Source: Bacteroidales bacterium
GTDB lineage: Bacteria > Bacteroidota > Bacteroidia > Bacteroidales > VadinHA17
NCBI GenBank assembly: GCA_025454795.1
Contig: JALONT010000021.1
Coordinates: 1 to 52,980, forward strand
Length of the DNA stretch: 52,980 nt
Direction: 5' to 3'
A program made the translations under genes and the position numbers. Shown piece after piece: positions 30,381 to 37,392 of the stretch (position 1 is its first letter; each line of letters opens with the position of its first letter). Below the pieces are notes generated by a model. It had not been told where the DNA came from and ran no database searches. It worked only from the letters and a program-made list of their open reading frames with translations.

Positions 30381-32837
30381 ATGAAAACATTTCAGGCAAA
30401 AACCAAATCATTAATTATCAGTAATATAATATTTCTTTGTTTCACAATATCTCTGCAGGCACAGACGCTCAGCGATATCGAATCTCATCGTGTCTCCCTG
30501 CCCAATGGATGGAATCTGACACCTGTGGGAAAAACGTTATCCCTGGGAGATCTGCCTCTTAATATAGCGGTCTCGCCATCCGGAAGCATGGCAGCTGTAA
30601 CCAATAACGGGCAGAGCACCCAAACCATTCAACTTATTGATATTAAGAAAGAAATTGTCCTCGATTCAATTACTATAGGGAAATCATGGCTTGGACTGGT
30701 ATTTTCAGCCGATAATAAATTCCTCTATGCATCCGGGGGTAATGACAATATTATATTAAAATATGCCATCATCAACAGACATCTTTTTGTTGATGATACA
30801 ATCCGCCTGGGGAAGCCCTGGCCTGAAAAAATATCTGTTGCCGGGTTGGCTCTTGATGACAAAAAAAATAAAATTTATGCCGTAACCAAAGAAGATAATT
30901 CTTTATATGTTGTCGACCTTCTTTCAAAAAAGATAACCACAAAGCAGACCCTCGGAGGAGAAGCATATACCTGCATTTTATCACCTGATAAACAAATACT
31001 TTACATTTCGTGCTGGGGCTGCGACCAGGTGATTCTTTTTGACACGGAGCTGCAGAAAATTACAGGTTCAATACAGGTCGGGGATAATCCAAATGATATG
31101 TGTCTTACCAAAAATGGCCAATTTCTTTTTGTAGCCAACGCCAACGATAACAACGTTTCGGTAATTGATACAAGGCAAAAGAAGGTGATTGAGACGCTCA
31201 ATTCTGCACTTTATCCTGATTCCCCAACCGGATCTACAACAAACAGTGTTGCCCTGAGCAAAGATGAGAAAACCCTTTTCATTGCAAATGCCGATAATAA
31301 TTGCCTGGCTGTATTTGATGTAAGCGCCCCCGGAACAAGCATAAGCAAAGGTTACATACCTTCAGGCTGGTATCCTACATGCGTGAGAACTGCAAAAAAT
31401 AAAATCCTGATAAGTAATGGTAAAGGTGTAACCTCACGCGCCAATCCTTATGGCCCAAATCCAAACCGGAAAGGTCAGGTTGTGGTTTACCAGGAAGGAG
31501 GAATAGAGCATAAAATAAAAGTCCAGTATATTGGCGGACTCTTCAGGGGAACTCTCAATATTCTGCCGGTTCCGGATGATAGCCAGATGGCTCAGTATTC
31601 AAAAGCTGTTTACAATAACACTCCTTACAACAAGAAAACAGAGCTGCTTTCTGAAGGTGCCGAAGGGAATCCCATCCCAAAGAAAATTGGTGACAAATCT
31701 CCGATTAAATACATTTTTTATATTATAAAGGAAAACCGTACATACGACCAGGTATTAGGCGATATGCCCGAAGGTAACGGTGATCCCGGCCTGGTGCTCT
31801 TTGGAGAAAAAATAACGCCTAATCAACATGCCCTTGCACGGGAATTTGTACTGCTTGATAATTTTTATGTCAATGGTGAAGTGAGCGCCGATGGTCATAA
31901 CTGGACCATGGGAGCTTATGCAACAGATTACCTGGAAAAGAACTGGCCAACCAGCTATGGAGGAAGAGGGGGATCATATCCCGGAGAAGGAGCCAGGGAG
32001 ATCGCAAATAATAAAAATGGATTTCTATGGGATTATTGCAAAAGGGCTGGTGTCAGCTACCGGACTTATGGCGAATTTATCGGAGATGATGGTTTTCCAA
32101 CTATCCCGGTTCTGAAAAATCATTTCTGTCCCTATTTTACACCCTGGGTTCAGTCAGTTCGTGATACGGTCCGTTTTCGTCAATGGAAACGCGATTTTGA
32201 TTCACTCCTGGCAGTAAATTCTGTTCCACAGCTCAGTACAATAAGATTTATTAATGATCATACTGAAGGACTGAAGCTGAATACGCCCACTCCTTTTGCA
32301 CATGTTGCAGATAATGATCTGGCTGTCGGTATGTTTGTTAACTATCTCAGCCATAGTCCAATCTGGAAAGAGAGTCTGGTAATTATTGTTGAAGATGATG
32401 CACAGAACGGACCTGACCATGTCGACGCTCACAGGAGTCTCGCATTTCTCGCCGGCGGTTATGTAAAAACGGGGTTTGTCGATCATACTGCATACACAAC
32501 TACTTCTCTTTTACGAACGATAGAGCTTATCCTCGGGCTTCCGCCAATGAGTCAGTACGATGCTGCTGCCAACTCTCTGTGGAGATGTTTCAATAATACA
32601 CCCGGTCATCAGCCGTTTATATCCAAACCAATCCATGTTGATCTGAATGATAAAAACCTTGCAGAGAATAAATGGCAACAGATAAGTGAAACGTTTGATT
32701 TTACTGCAGAAGACAAAATTAACGATGCCGAATTCAATGAAGTGATCTGGAAGGCAGTAAAAGGACTCGATTCTCCTTGTCCCCCGGCAGTTCGTTCAGC
32801 GTTTTTCATGCCGGATAACAGGAAAGACAAGGATTAA
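30381..32837 (+). CDS. Exported YncE-like beta-propeller fused to a phosphoesterase domain
   Basis: 818 residues with a signal peptide ending near SLQAQ (residue 28). Residues about 50-400 form YncE/cytochrome-D1-type propeller repeats with LYVVDLLSKK, NPNDMCLTKNGQFLFVANANDN and SVALSKDEKTLFIANADNN. Residues about 440-790 resemble the phospholipase-C/acid-phosphatase (alkaline-phosphatase-fold) group: IFYIIKENRTYDQVLG, VSADGHNWTMGAYATDY, and VIIVEDDAQNGPDHVDAHRS with metal-ligand Asp/His. Inference: a periplasmic or secreted phosphoesterase with a binding propeller; the substrate is unknown. It starts a same-strand run with DUF1080 and HlyD genes. Confidence 0.88.
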   Translation: MKTFQAKTKSLIISNIIFLCFTISLQAQTLSDIESHRVSLPNGWNLTPVGKTLSLGDLPLNIAVSPSGSMAAVTNNGQSTQTIQLIDIKKEIVLDSITIGKSWLGLVFSADNKFLYASGGNDNIILKYAIINRHLFVDDTIRLGKPWPEKISVAGLALDDKKNKIYAVTKEDNSLYVVDLLSKKITTKQTLGGEAYTCILSPDKQILYISCWGCDQVILFDTELQKITGSIQVGDNPNDMCLTKNGQFLFVANANDNNVSVIDTRQKKVIETLNSALYPDSPTGSTTNSVALSKDEKTLFIANADNNCLAVFDVSAPGTSISKGYIPSGWYPTCVRTAKNKILISNGKGVTSRANPYGPNPNRKGQVVVYQEGGIEHKIKVQYIGGLFRGTLNILPVPDDSQMAQYSKAVYNNTPYNKKTELLSEGAEGNPIPKKIGDKSPIKYIFYIIKENRTYDQVLGDMPEGNGDPGLVLFGEKITPNQHALAREFVLLDNFYVNGEVSADGHNWTMGAYATDYLEKNWPTSYGGRGGSYPGEGAREIANNKNGFLWDYCKRAGVSYRTYGEFIGDDGFPTIPVLKNHFCPYFTPWVQSVRDTVRFRQWKRDFDSLLAVNSVPQLSTIRFINDHTEGLKLNTPTPFAHVADNDLAVGMFVNYLSHSPIWKESLVIIVEDDAQNGPDHVDAHRSLAFLAGGYVKTGFVDHTAYTTTSLLRTIELILGLPPMSQYDAAANSLWRCFNNTPGHQPFISKPIHVDLNDKNLAENKWQQISETFDFTAEDKINDAEFNEVIWKAVKGLDSPCPPAVRSAFFMPDNRKDKD

Positions 32838-32895
32838 AAATGTACAAAGAGTTATTTTTAACTAATTTGCAGCCAATAAATAATTGCTACAAGCT

Positions 32896-33633
32896 ATGAA
32901 AAAACTGATTTTTATATTCCTTACCATTGCATTTACTCTGATAATAGCTATCCCTTCCTTCGGCCAGAAGCTTAACAGGTTGTCCGCAAAGGAGAAAAAG
33001 TCCGGCTGGGTATTATTATTCAACGGGAAGGATTTTAACGGATGGAGACAATGCAACGGCACTGAAATGCCTAAAAACTGGATTATTGAAGATGATGCAA
33101 TAAAAGTGTTTACCGGTGAAGGGAAAAAACCGGGACAGGGTTCAAACGGCGATATAATTTATGCTGTAAAAAAATTCAGTAACTTCGAATTATCAATAGA
33201 CTGGAAAACCTCCGAAATGGGGAACTCAGGTATTTTTTATAATGTCCGTGAAGTGCCCGGAAAACCGGTCTATTATGCTGCACCAGAGGTCCAGGTGCTT
33301 GACAACGAGAAAGCCACAGATAATAAAATTGCAAGTCATCTCGCCGGATCTCTCTACGACATGCTGCCTGCAGATCCCAAAACCGTTAAACCTGCAGGCC
33401 AGTGGAACAATATCATAATAAGCCTCAGGGATGGAAAAGTAATTCATATTCAAAACGGAGTAAAAGTAGTGGAATATACCCTTTGGACCCCTGAATGGGA
33501 TGAGATGGTTGCAAACAGTAAATTCAAGACTTTCCCGGGATTTATTGAAGGAATCGCAAAAGAGGGATATATAGGGCTCCAGGATCACGGTTATGCCATC
33601 TGGTTCAGGAATATTAAAATAAGGGAATTATAA
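32896..33633 (+). CDS. DUF1080 (3-keto-disaccharide hydrolase-type) secreted protein
   Basis: 245 residues from the ATG at 32896, which gives a signal peptide ending near SFGQ. The DUF1080 concanavalin-like domain is seen in GWVLLFNGKDFNGWRQCNG, IDWKTSEMGNSGIFYNVRE, PEVQVLDNEKATDN, GQWNNIIISLRDGKVIHIQNG, and a final GYIGLQDHGYAIWFRNIKIREL. Members are exported and some split 3-keto-glycosides, so a role in sugar scavenging is likely. It follows the propeller-phosphoesterase gene by 58 bp and precedes the HlyD gene by 33 bp. Confidence 0.9.
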   Translation: MKKLIFIFLTIAFTLIIAIPSFGQKLNRLSAKEKKSGWVLLFNGKDFNGWRQCNGTEMPKNWIIEDDAIKVFTGEGKKPGQGSNGDIIYAVKKFSNFELSIDWKTSEMGNSGIFYNVREVPGKPVYYAAPEVQVLDNEKATDNKIASHLAGSLYDMLPADPKTVKPAGQWNNIIISLRDGKVIHIQNGVKVVEYTLWTPEWDEMVANSKFKTFPGFIEGIAKEGYIGLQDHGYAIWFRNIKIREL

Positions 33634-33666
33634 GCATTCCGGCAGGCCGGATTTAAGTTTTTATTA

Positions 33667-34986
33667 ATGAAAAAGAATGCCATCATTACAGTTACTGTCA
33701 TCTGTGTTGCAATAGCAGCCCTGATAATATTCAGTAAACTGACTTCCAGGAAAACGGTTCAAAATAATTTTGCTGAAGCAAGGAAAGGGATTTTTGAAAT
33801 TACAGTGGCAAATGCAGGAGAGCTTGTTGCAGAGAGATCAATCGATATTAAAGGACCTGAGCTTGGACAAAGATCTGATCGTGGAGGTGGAAGGCAAGGT
33901 GGAGATTCCCGTGGTGGTCGTGGCAATGATATGCGTTTTATGGATTTCAAAATTCAGGATATAGTGCCGGAAGGAACTGTTGTTAAAGAAGGCGATTATA
34001 TAGCACAGCTTGACAAAACAAATTATGATAACACCTTAAAAGATGAGCTTGAAAGCCTGAAAACACAACAAGCCAGTCTTGAGATGAAAATACTGGATAC
34101 GGCAGTTGTCCTTACCAATCTCAGAGATGAAATAAAAAATCAAAGGTACCAGGTTGAAGAAGCTGTTATCAATCTTGAACAGTCAAAATATGAACCTCCT
34201 GCGACAATTCGGCAGGCCGAAACAAATCTGAACAGACAACAGCGGGCTCTTGAACAGAATATCAAAAATTATGAACTGATAAGAGCTAAAACCTTTGCCG
34301 AGATAAACCATGAGAAAATGCATCTTGACAGACAGGAACGGCTGGTATCTGATTTACAGGAATTCCTTGCAAAATTTACTGTAATAGCTCCTTCCCCCGG
34401 TATGGTTATTTATAAAAAAGACAGGAACGGGAACAAAAGAAAAATTGGATCATCCGTTAACCCTTTCGACCGGATTATCGCAACCCTTCCTGATCTTTCA
34501 ACAATGATCTCCAAAGTTTATGTTAACGAAATAGAAGTCAGCAAAGTAATGCCCGGCCAGAAAGTCATTGTTACTATTGATGCTTTCCCTCAGAAATCAT
34601 ATACCGGGAATGTGATCAGTGTCGGTAATATAGGTGAACAGCTGCCAAACTCCGATGCCAAAATGTTTGAAGTGCAAATCCGGATCGATGGTTCGGACCA
34701 GGATCTCAGACCCGCAATGACAACCTGGAATAAGATTATCCTCAAGACTATTGCTGATGCTGTTTATATACCCCTTGAATGTGTTCAGGCAGGGGCGGAC
34801 AGTATCCCTTTTGTTTATAAAAAGAATAAAACAAAACAGATTGTGGAGCTTGGTGAACAGGATGAAAAAAACGTTATCGTTAAACGGGGACTTGAGCCAG
34901 GAGCTAATATTTTTATTATTCCGCCGGAAGATCATGAGAATTTCAGGCTGGTAGGAGAAAATCTGATACCCGGTAAAAAAGAATGA
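33667..34986 (+). CDS. HlyD-family periplasmic adaptor with a Gly/Arg-rich insert
   Basis: 439 residues. One N-terminal membrane span (8-23) is followed by the lipoyl/barrel half, a long coiled-coil hairpin (about 120-240), and the return half with DLSTMISKVYVNEIEVSKVMPGQ. Such adaptors link an inner-membrane MacB-type ABC or RND pump to an outer-membrane channel. An unusual low-complexity insert of Gly, Arg and Asp (residues about 75-92, with RGGGRQGGDSRGGRG) breaks the first lipoyl segment. The expected transporter genes do not follow: the next gene is tRNA-Val. The adaptor is therefore an orphan or lost its partners. Confidence 0.88.
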   Translation: MKKNAIITVTVICVAIAALIIFSKLTSRKTVQNNFAEARKGIFEITVANAGELVAERSIDIKGPELGQRSDRGGGRQGGDSRGGRGNDMRFMDFKIQDIVPEGTVVKEGDYIAQLDKTNYDNTLKDELESLKTQQASLEMKILDTAVVLTNLRDEIKNQRYQVEEAVINLEQSKYEPPATIRQAETNLNRQQRALEQNIKNYELIRAKTFAEINHEKMHLDRQERLVSDLQEFLAKFTVIAPSPGMVIYKKDRNGNKRKIGSSVNPFDRIIATLPDLSTMISKVYVNEIEVSKVMPGQKVIVTIDAFPQKSYTGNVISVGNIGEQLPNSDAKMFEVQIRIDGSDQDLRPAMTTWNKIILKTIADAVYIPLECVQAGADSIPFVYKKNKTKQIVELGEQDEKNVIVKRGLEPGANIFIIPPEDHENFRLVGENLIPGKKE

Positions 34987-35066
34987 AAACAGGTGTTCGG
35001 TTTGTTCACTTATTTCAGACGTAATGATTCGATTCTGAGTTTTATTATTTTGAATTTTAATTTCAG

Positions 35067-35074
35067 TATTTTTG
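35067..35074 (+). promoter_or_regulatory. -7 promoter box (TATTTTTG) of tRNA-Val
   Basis: A perfect TAnnTTTG match 10 bases before the mature tRNA 5' end, with a TTTG upstream at 35049-35052. It gives a leader of only a few bases. Confidence 0.5.
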
Positions 35075-35084
35075 TGTCCGATAC

Positions 35085-35159
35085 GGGACGTTAGCTCAGT
35101 TGGTTCAGAGCGCTTGCTTGACAGGCAAGAGGTCACTGGTTCGATTCCAGTACGCCCCA
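35085..35159 (+). tRNA. tRNA-Val (anticodon GAC)
   Basis: 75 bases folding as a tRNA: acceptor GGGACGT/ACGCCCC, D-arm GCTC...GAGC, anticodon stem CTTGC/GCAAG around loop TTGACAG (anticodon GAC at 35119-35121), 5-base variable loop, T-arm ACTGG/CCAGT with loop TTCGATT, discriminator A. The CCA end is not encoded. The acceptor stem has one A4-C69 mismatch. A GIY-YIG gene begins 31 bases downstream, and a broken copy of most of this tRNA lies at 35440-35549 with the same 3' end. Confidence 0.93.
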
Positions 35160-35190
35160 CGGGTTTTTCGCTGTATAAAAGTAACCAGGC

Positions 35191-35436
35191 ATGTTTTATG
35201 TTTATGCTTTGTATTCCAATGAATACAAAAAAATCTATATTGGATTCACTTCTGATTTAGAAAAAAGATTGTTTTCTCATAACCATGGTTTAAAAAAAGG
35301 TTATACATCTAAATTTCGACCCTGGACAGTAGTTTATTCAGAAGAATTCAGCGACAAGCAGTCTGCTTTGAGGAGGGAGAGACAGCTGAAAACAGCTCAG
35401 GGACGCGAATTTATCAAATCATTGCTTCGGATTTAA
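35191..35436 (+). CDS. Small GIY-YIG nuclease-domain protein
   Basis: 81 residues, essentially one GIY-YIG domain. Seen: FYVYALYSNEYKKIYIGFT (the GIY...YIG strands), R26 in LEKRLFSHN, GYTSKFRPW, and E63 in ALRRERQLK, positions equivalent to the catalytic Arg and Glu. The family covers homing endonucleases and small stand-alone YhbQ-like proteins; Bacteroidota carry many of the latter, often near tRNA genes. The gene lies 31 bp after an intact tRNA-Val and four bases before a broken copy of the same tRNA, so it looks like the cargo of a tiny tRNA-associated insertion. It is probably co-transcribed with the tRNA. Confidence 0.88.
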   Translation: MFYVYALYSNEYKKIYIGFTSDLEKRLFSHNHGLKKGYTSKFRPWTVVYSEEFSDKQSALRRERQLKTAQGREFIKSLLRI

Positions 35437-35439
35437 AAC

Positions 35440-35549
35440 CAGTTGGTTCAGTCCGCCAGCCGGCGGATGACAGGCACTCGTCCGCCCATTGGCGGAAGAG
35501 GTCACTGGTGAGTTTATCCGCCTTCCGGCGGAATTCCAGTACGCCCCAC
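35440..35549 (+). pseudogene. Broken tRNA-Val copy interrupted by three 16-bp hairpins
   Basis: Four blocks match the intact tRNA in order: CAGTTGGTTCAG (35440-35451), GACAGGCA (35469-35476), AGAGGTCACTGGT (35497-35509) and ATTCCAGTACGCCCCAC (35533-35549). The 5' acceptor strand and the rest of the anticodon stem are missing. At each junction sits a perfect 6-bp-stem palindrome of form TCCGCC-N4-GGCGGA (35452-35467, 35481-35496, 35517-35532). The copy cannot make a functional tRNA. Confidence 0.85.
35452..35532. repeat. Three TCCGCC-N4-GGCGGA palindromes
   Basis: The loops differ (AGCC, CATT, TTCC) while the 6-bp stems are identical, which argues for selection or for a shared mobile origin. 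Units lie at 35452-35467, 35481-35496 and 35517-35532. I saw no other copy in the window; all three interrupt one tRNA remnant. Confidence 0.85.
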
Positions 35550-35564
35550 ACAGTTAATCCCTGT

Positions 35565-36149
35565 TTATTTCAGCATATTTTTGTTTGGATCGGTATTCCC
35601 TCCTGAGAAATAGGCAGCATCATATTTTGCCTGAGCTGCTTTAAGTGCAGCTTTTGAAGCCTTAAGCGGATCCTGGGCATTTTTCTTGATTGCTTTCCCT
35701 CTTTTAAGGTTAGCATTGCCTTTCGTCAATTTTTTTTTTGCATCCGTTAAACGATTGTCAAGAGTTTTGACATCTGATCTGTATTGAATATAGAGCGTTT
35801 TAAGATCTGTCCTGGCCCTGGTGGATTCTCCCTTATTTTTTGAAGTTGAAAGCTTAGCTAAAGGTTTTTGTTCAGCAGCATAGTCCTTATCAAGTTTCTT
35901 TCGCTCTGCTTCAATAATCCTGGTTTCTGTTTTTGATTCAACGATTAGCAGTTTCCCAGATTCAATCAGAGAATCTGCTACAGTCACCTTCTGTTCAATC
36001 AGAGCAACCCTGGCTTTAGCCTTAATGATGCCCATATTAAGGTTTCTTAATTCGGCTGCCTTTTTAAACGATTGAGCCTGGGTGAAAATTGTGGTTATAA
36101 GGAAAAGTGACAACATAACCAAAACTCGAGAATTAATAACAGTCTTCAT
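35565..36149 (-). CDS. Exported helical (coiled-coil) protein of unknown function
   Basis: 194 residues with a signal peptide ending near TQAQ (residue 26). The mature part is rich in Lys, Ala, Leu and Glu and predicted to be long helices (ALIEQKVTVADSLIESGKLL, then KKLTKGNANLKRGKAIKK), which suggests a periplasmic coiled coil. No enzymatic motif is visible. The stop lies 15 bases from the broken tRNA on the other strand. I do not recognise the family. Frame length, signal peptide and codon use support a real gene. Confidence 0.7.
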   Translation of the reverse strand: MKTVINSRVLVMLSLFLITTIFTQAQSFKKAAELRNLNMGIIKAKARVALIEQKVTVADSLIESGKLLIVESKTETRIIEAERKKLDKDYAAEQKPLAKLSTSKNKGESTRARTDLKTLYIQYRSDVKTLDNRLTDAKKKLTKGNANLKRGKAIKKNAQDPLKASKAALKAAQAKYDAAYFSGGNTDPNKNMLK

Positions 36150-36536
36150 GTGGGTAAAATTTGACTATAAATGTTTGCCCATTTTTATAAACGTTTAAAT
36201 CAACAAAGAATACCAAGATTCCATAATAAAATTATGAAATATAAATCAATTAACATAAATTTGATTTGCTGTCTTAAACGTTTATAAATAAGGATATTGT
36301 CCTTTATGAACTCTGATGCAAAAGCCGGCAGTTTTGACCACTTCTGGCCGGCCAGTCAACAATATTAGTATCTATCAATATATCAGAGATTTCACCCCGG
36401 CGCTGATGATCAAAAGAATCCAGCTGAAAGTGGCCAGGGTCACCGGCTTTCCCAACGGAGGCAGTACCTGCAAAAACCGTGACAACTTTGCCAGCCGTAG
36501 CTTTAGCGAAGGCTGGACAAATGAGCATTGTCCGTG
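36150..36536. other. 387-bp gene-free gap holding repeat remnants
   Basis: No credible gene. It contains copy A of an 87-bp repeat (36316-36402), then a short stretch with AGTGGCCAGGGTCACCGG and a palindrome CCAGCC-N14-GGCTGG (36491-36516). Frames at 36304-36528 (minus) and 36316-36540 (plus) run through these repeats; the minus frame encodes AFAKATAGK, a common artefact of such palindromes. The AT-rich part upstream (36150-36300) is probably the promoter region of the coiled-coil protein gene. Confidence 0.6.
36316..36402. repeat. 87-bp repeat, copy A
   Basis: Aligns without gaps to 38864-38950, with 69 of 87 identical positions by hand count and a fully conserved core GACCACTTCT. Both copies have the same orientation and bracket the toxin-antitoxin pair and the FISUMP gene. 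Words such as GACCACT and GGCCAGT recall the multiple terminal repeats of IS21-family elements, so an old insertion-sequence end is one explanation. Confidence 0.75.
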
Positions 36537-36956
36537 TTAGCTGCTGACCGTTTTTAAATAATCAACAGGAGTCATTACAGGGATTTCCGAGTTTTTATAA
36601 TCTTTTGTGTTTCTTGTTATCAAGACGTCAATTTTTTTATAGTCAAGGGCGCAATTATATTGAATACTATCCTCGAAGTCCTTAAATCCTGATGCGATTG
36701 CATTATTTATAGTTTGTTGGTCAACTTTTAAGATTGTCAGCAATCTTGAAATGCTATCTAGTTTGGTAATTACCTTGTTATGAGACTCAACCTTTCTGAG
36801 TACATAATATAAGTTACTGAAAGTTAAGGATGAAACATATCCTTTTATCTTCTTTTGTTCAATCAATGTAAATATGATTGCAGCTTCTCTGGAATGAGGT
36901 TTCCTGTCGATCAGAAAGTCAATAATAATGTCTGTGTCGATGAATAAGACAGCCAT
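36537..36956 (-). CDS. PIN-domain toxin (VapC-like)
   Basis: 139 residues. PIN-domain layout: LFIDTDIIIDFLIDRKP with D7, FEDSIQY with D96, and ITRNTKDY with D119, acidic residues that bind Mg and cut RNA. It follows the DUF6364 gene by one base, the classic toxin-antitoxin arrangement, so the predicted role is an RNase toxin held by the upstream antitoxin. Which RNA is cut cannot be told. Both genes lie between two 87-bp direct repeats, in keeping with horizontal movement. Confidence 0.9.
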   Translation of the reverse strand: MAVLFIDTDIIIDFLIDRKPHSREAAIIFTLIEQKKIKGYVSSLTFSNLYYVLRKVESHNKVITKLDSISRLLTILKVDQQTINNAIASGFKDFEDSIQYNCALDYKKIDVLITRNTKDYKNSEIPVMTPVDYLKTVSS

Positions 36957-36957
36957 G

Positions 36958-37206
36958 TTAGAGGTACTTTTTTATTAATGCGTTACCAAGTTCCTTTTTA
37001 TAGTCAAAATCAGCAGGTAATGCAACACTACCGAGTAATGATTTTACCCTGGGTGTGTATTCAGTATCCTCAATAGGAGTATTTTTAGTCAGGAGCATCA
37101 GGTAGTTTTCTACGAGGTCTGAAAGGCTTCTTCCTTTGTTTTTTGCATAGACTTTAGCCCTGCGAGCTACGTCCGTATTTATACTTAATGTTAATTTTGC
37201 GTCCAT
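36958..37206 (-). CDS. DUF6364 antitoxin of the PIN-domain pair
   Basis: 82 residues. The N-terminus KLTLSINTDVARRAKVYAKNKGRSLSDLVENYL is a ribbon-helix-helix-like DNA-binding segment with one strand and two helices. The C-terminal part (PADFDYKKELGNALIKKYL) should wrap the toxin. Such antitoxins neutralise the PIN RNase and repress their own operon. Two TACGTA palindromes, at 37209-37214 and 37233-37238, flank a TATATTTG -7 box just upstream and are the likely operator. Confidence 0.88.
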   Translation of the reverse strand: MDAKLTLSINTDVARRAKVYAKNKGRSLSDLVENYLMLLTKNTPIEDTEYTPRVKSLLGSVALPADFDYKKELGNALIKKYL

Positions 37207-37208
37207 GT

Positions 37209-37238
37209 TACGTACGAATTAATGAACAAATATACGTA
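37209..37238 (-). promoter_or_regulatory. Toxin-antitoxin promoter with paired TACGTA sites
   Basis: The minus-strand -7 box TATATTTG (37227-37234) matches TAnnTTTG. TACGTA palindromes at 37209-37214 and 37233-37238 are 24 bp apart and lie over and just after the predicted start of transcription, as expected for autorepression by a ribbon-helix-helix protein. Confidence 0.5.
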
Positions 37239-37392
37239 GATATTATTGTAATACCAGGGTTTCATAAAAAAATTTCTACTGTGCAGTCTCGCATTAATCA
37301 ATAGTGAGGGTTGCGATTTATGTTGTATACTTACAGCTTATGTATTCTGAAATGCAACATAATGAGAGCAACCCGAACACCTATTAACCTGG

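Noticed and set aside
34597-35160. A 187-codon minus-strand frame starting MGRTGIEPVTSC over the tRNA and the HlyD 3' end
   Set aside because: Its N-terminus is the antisense translation of tRNA-Val and the rest is antisense to the HlyD gene; this peptide is a well-known annotation artefact at tRNA genes.
35072-35260. A plus-strand frame with SERLLDRQEVTGSIPVRPT over the tRNA
   Set aside because: It is the sense translation of the tRNA itself, a common false protein.
36304-36540. Two overlapping short frames, one with AFAKATAGK
   Set aside because: They come from the 87-bp repeat and a CCAGCC...GGCTGG palindrome; this peptide is a typical repeat artefact.
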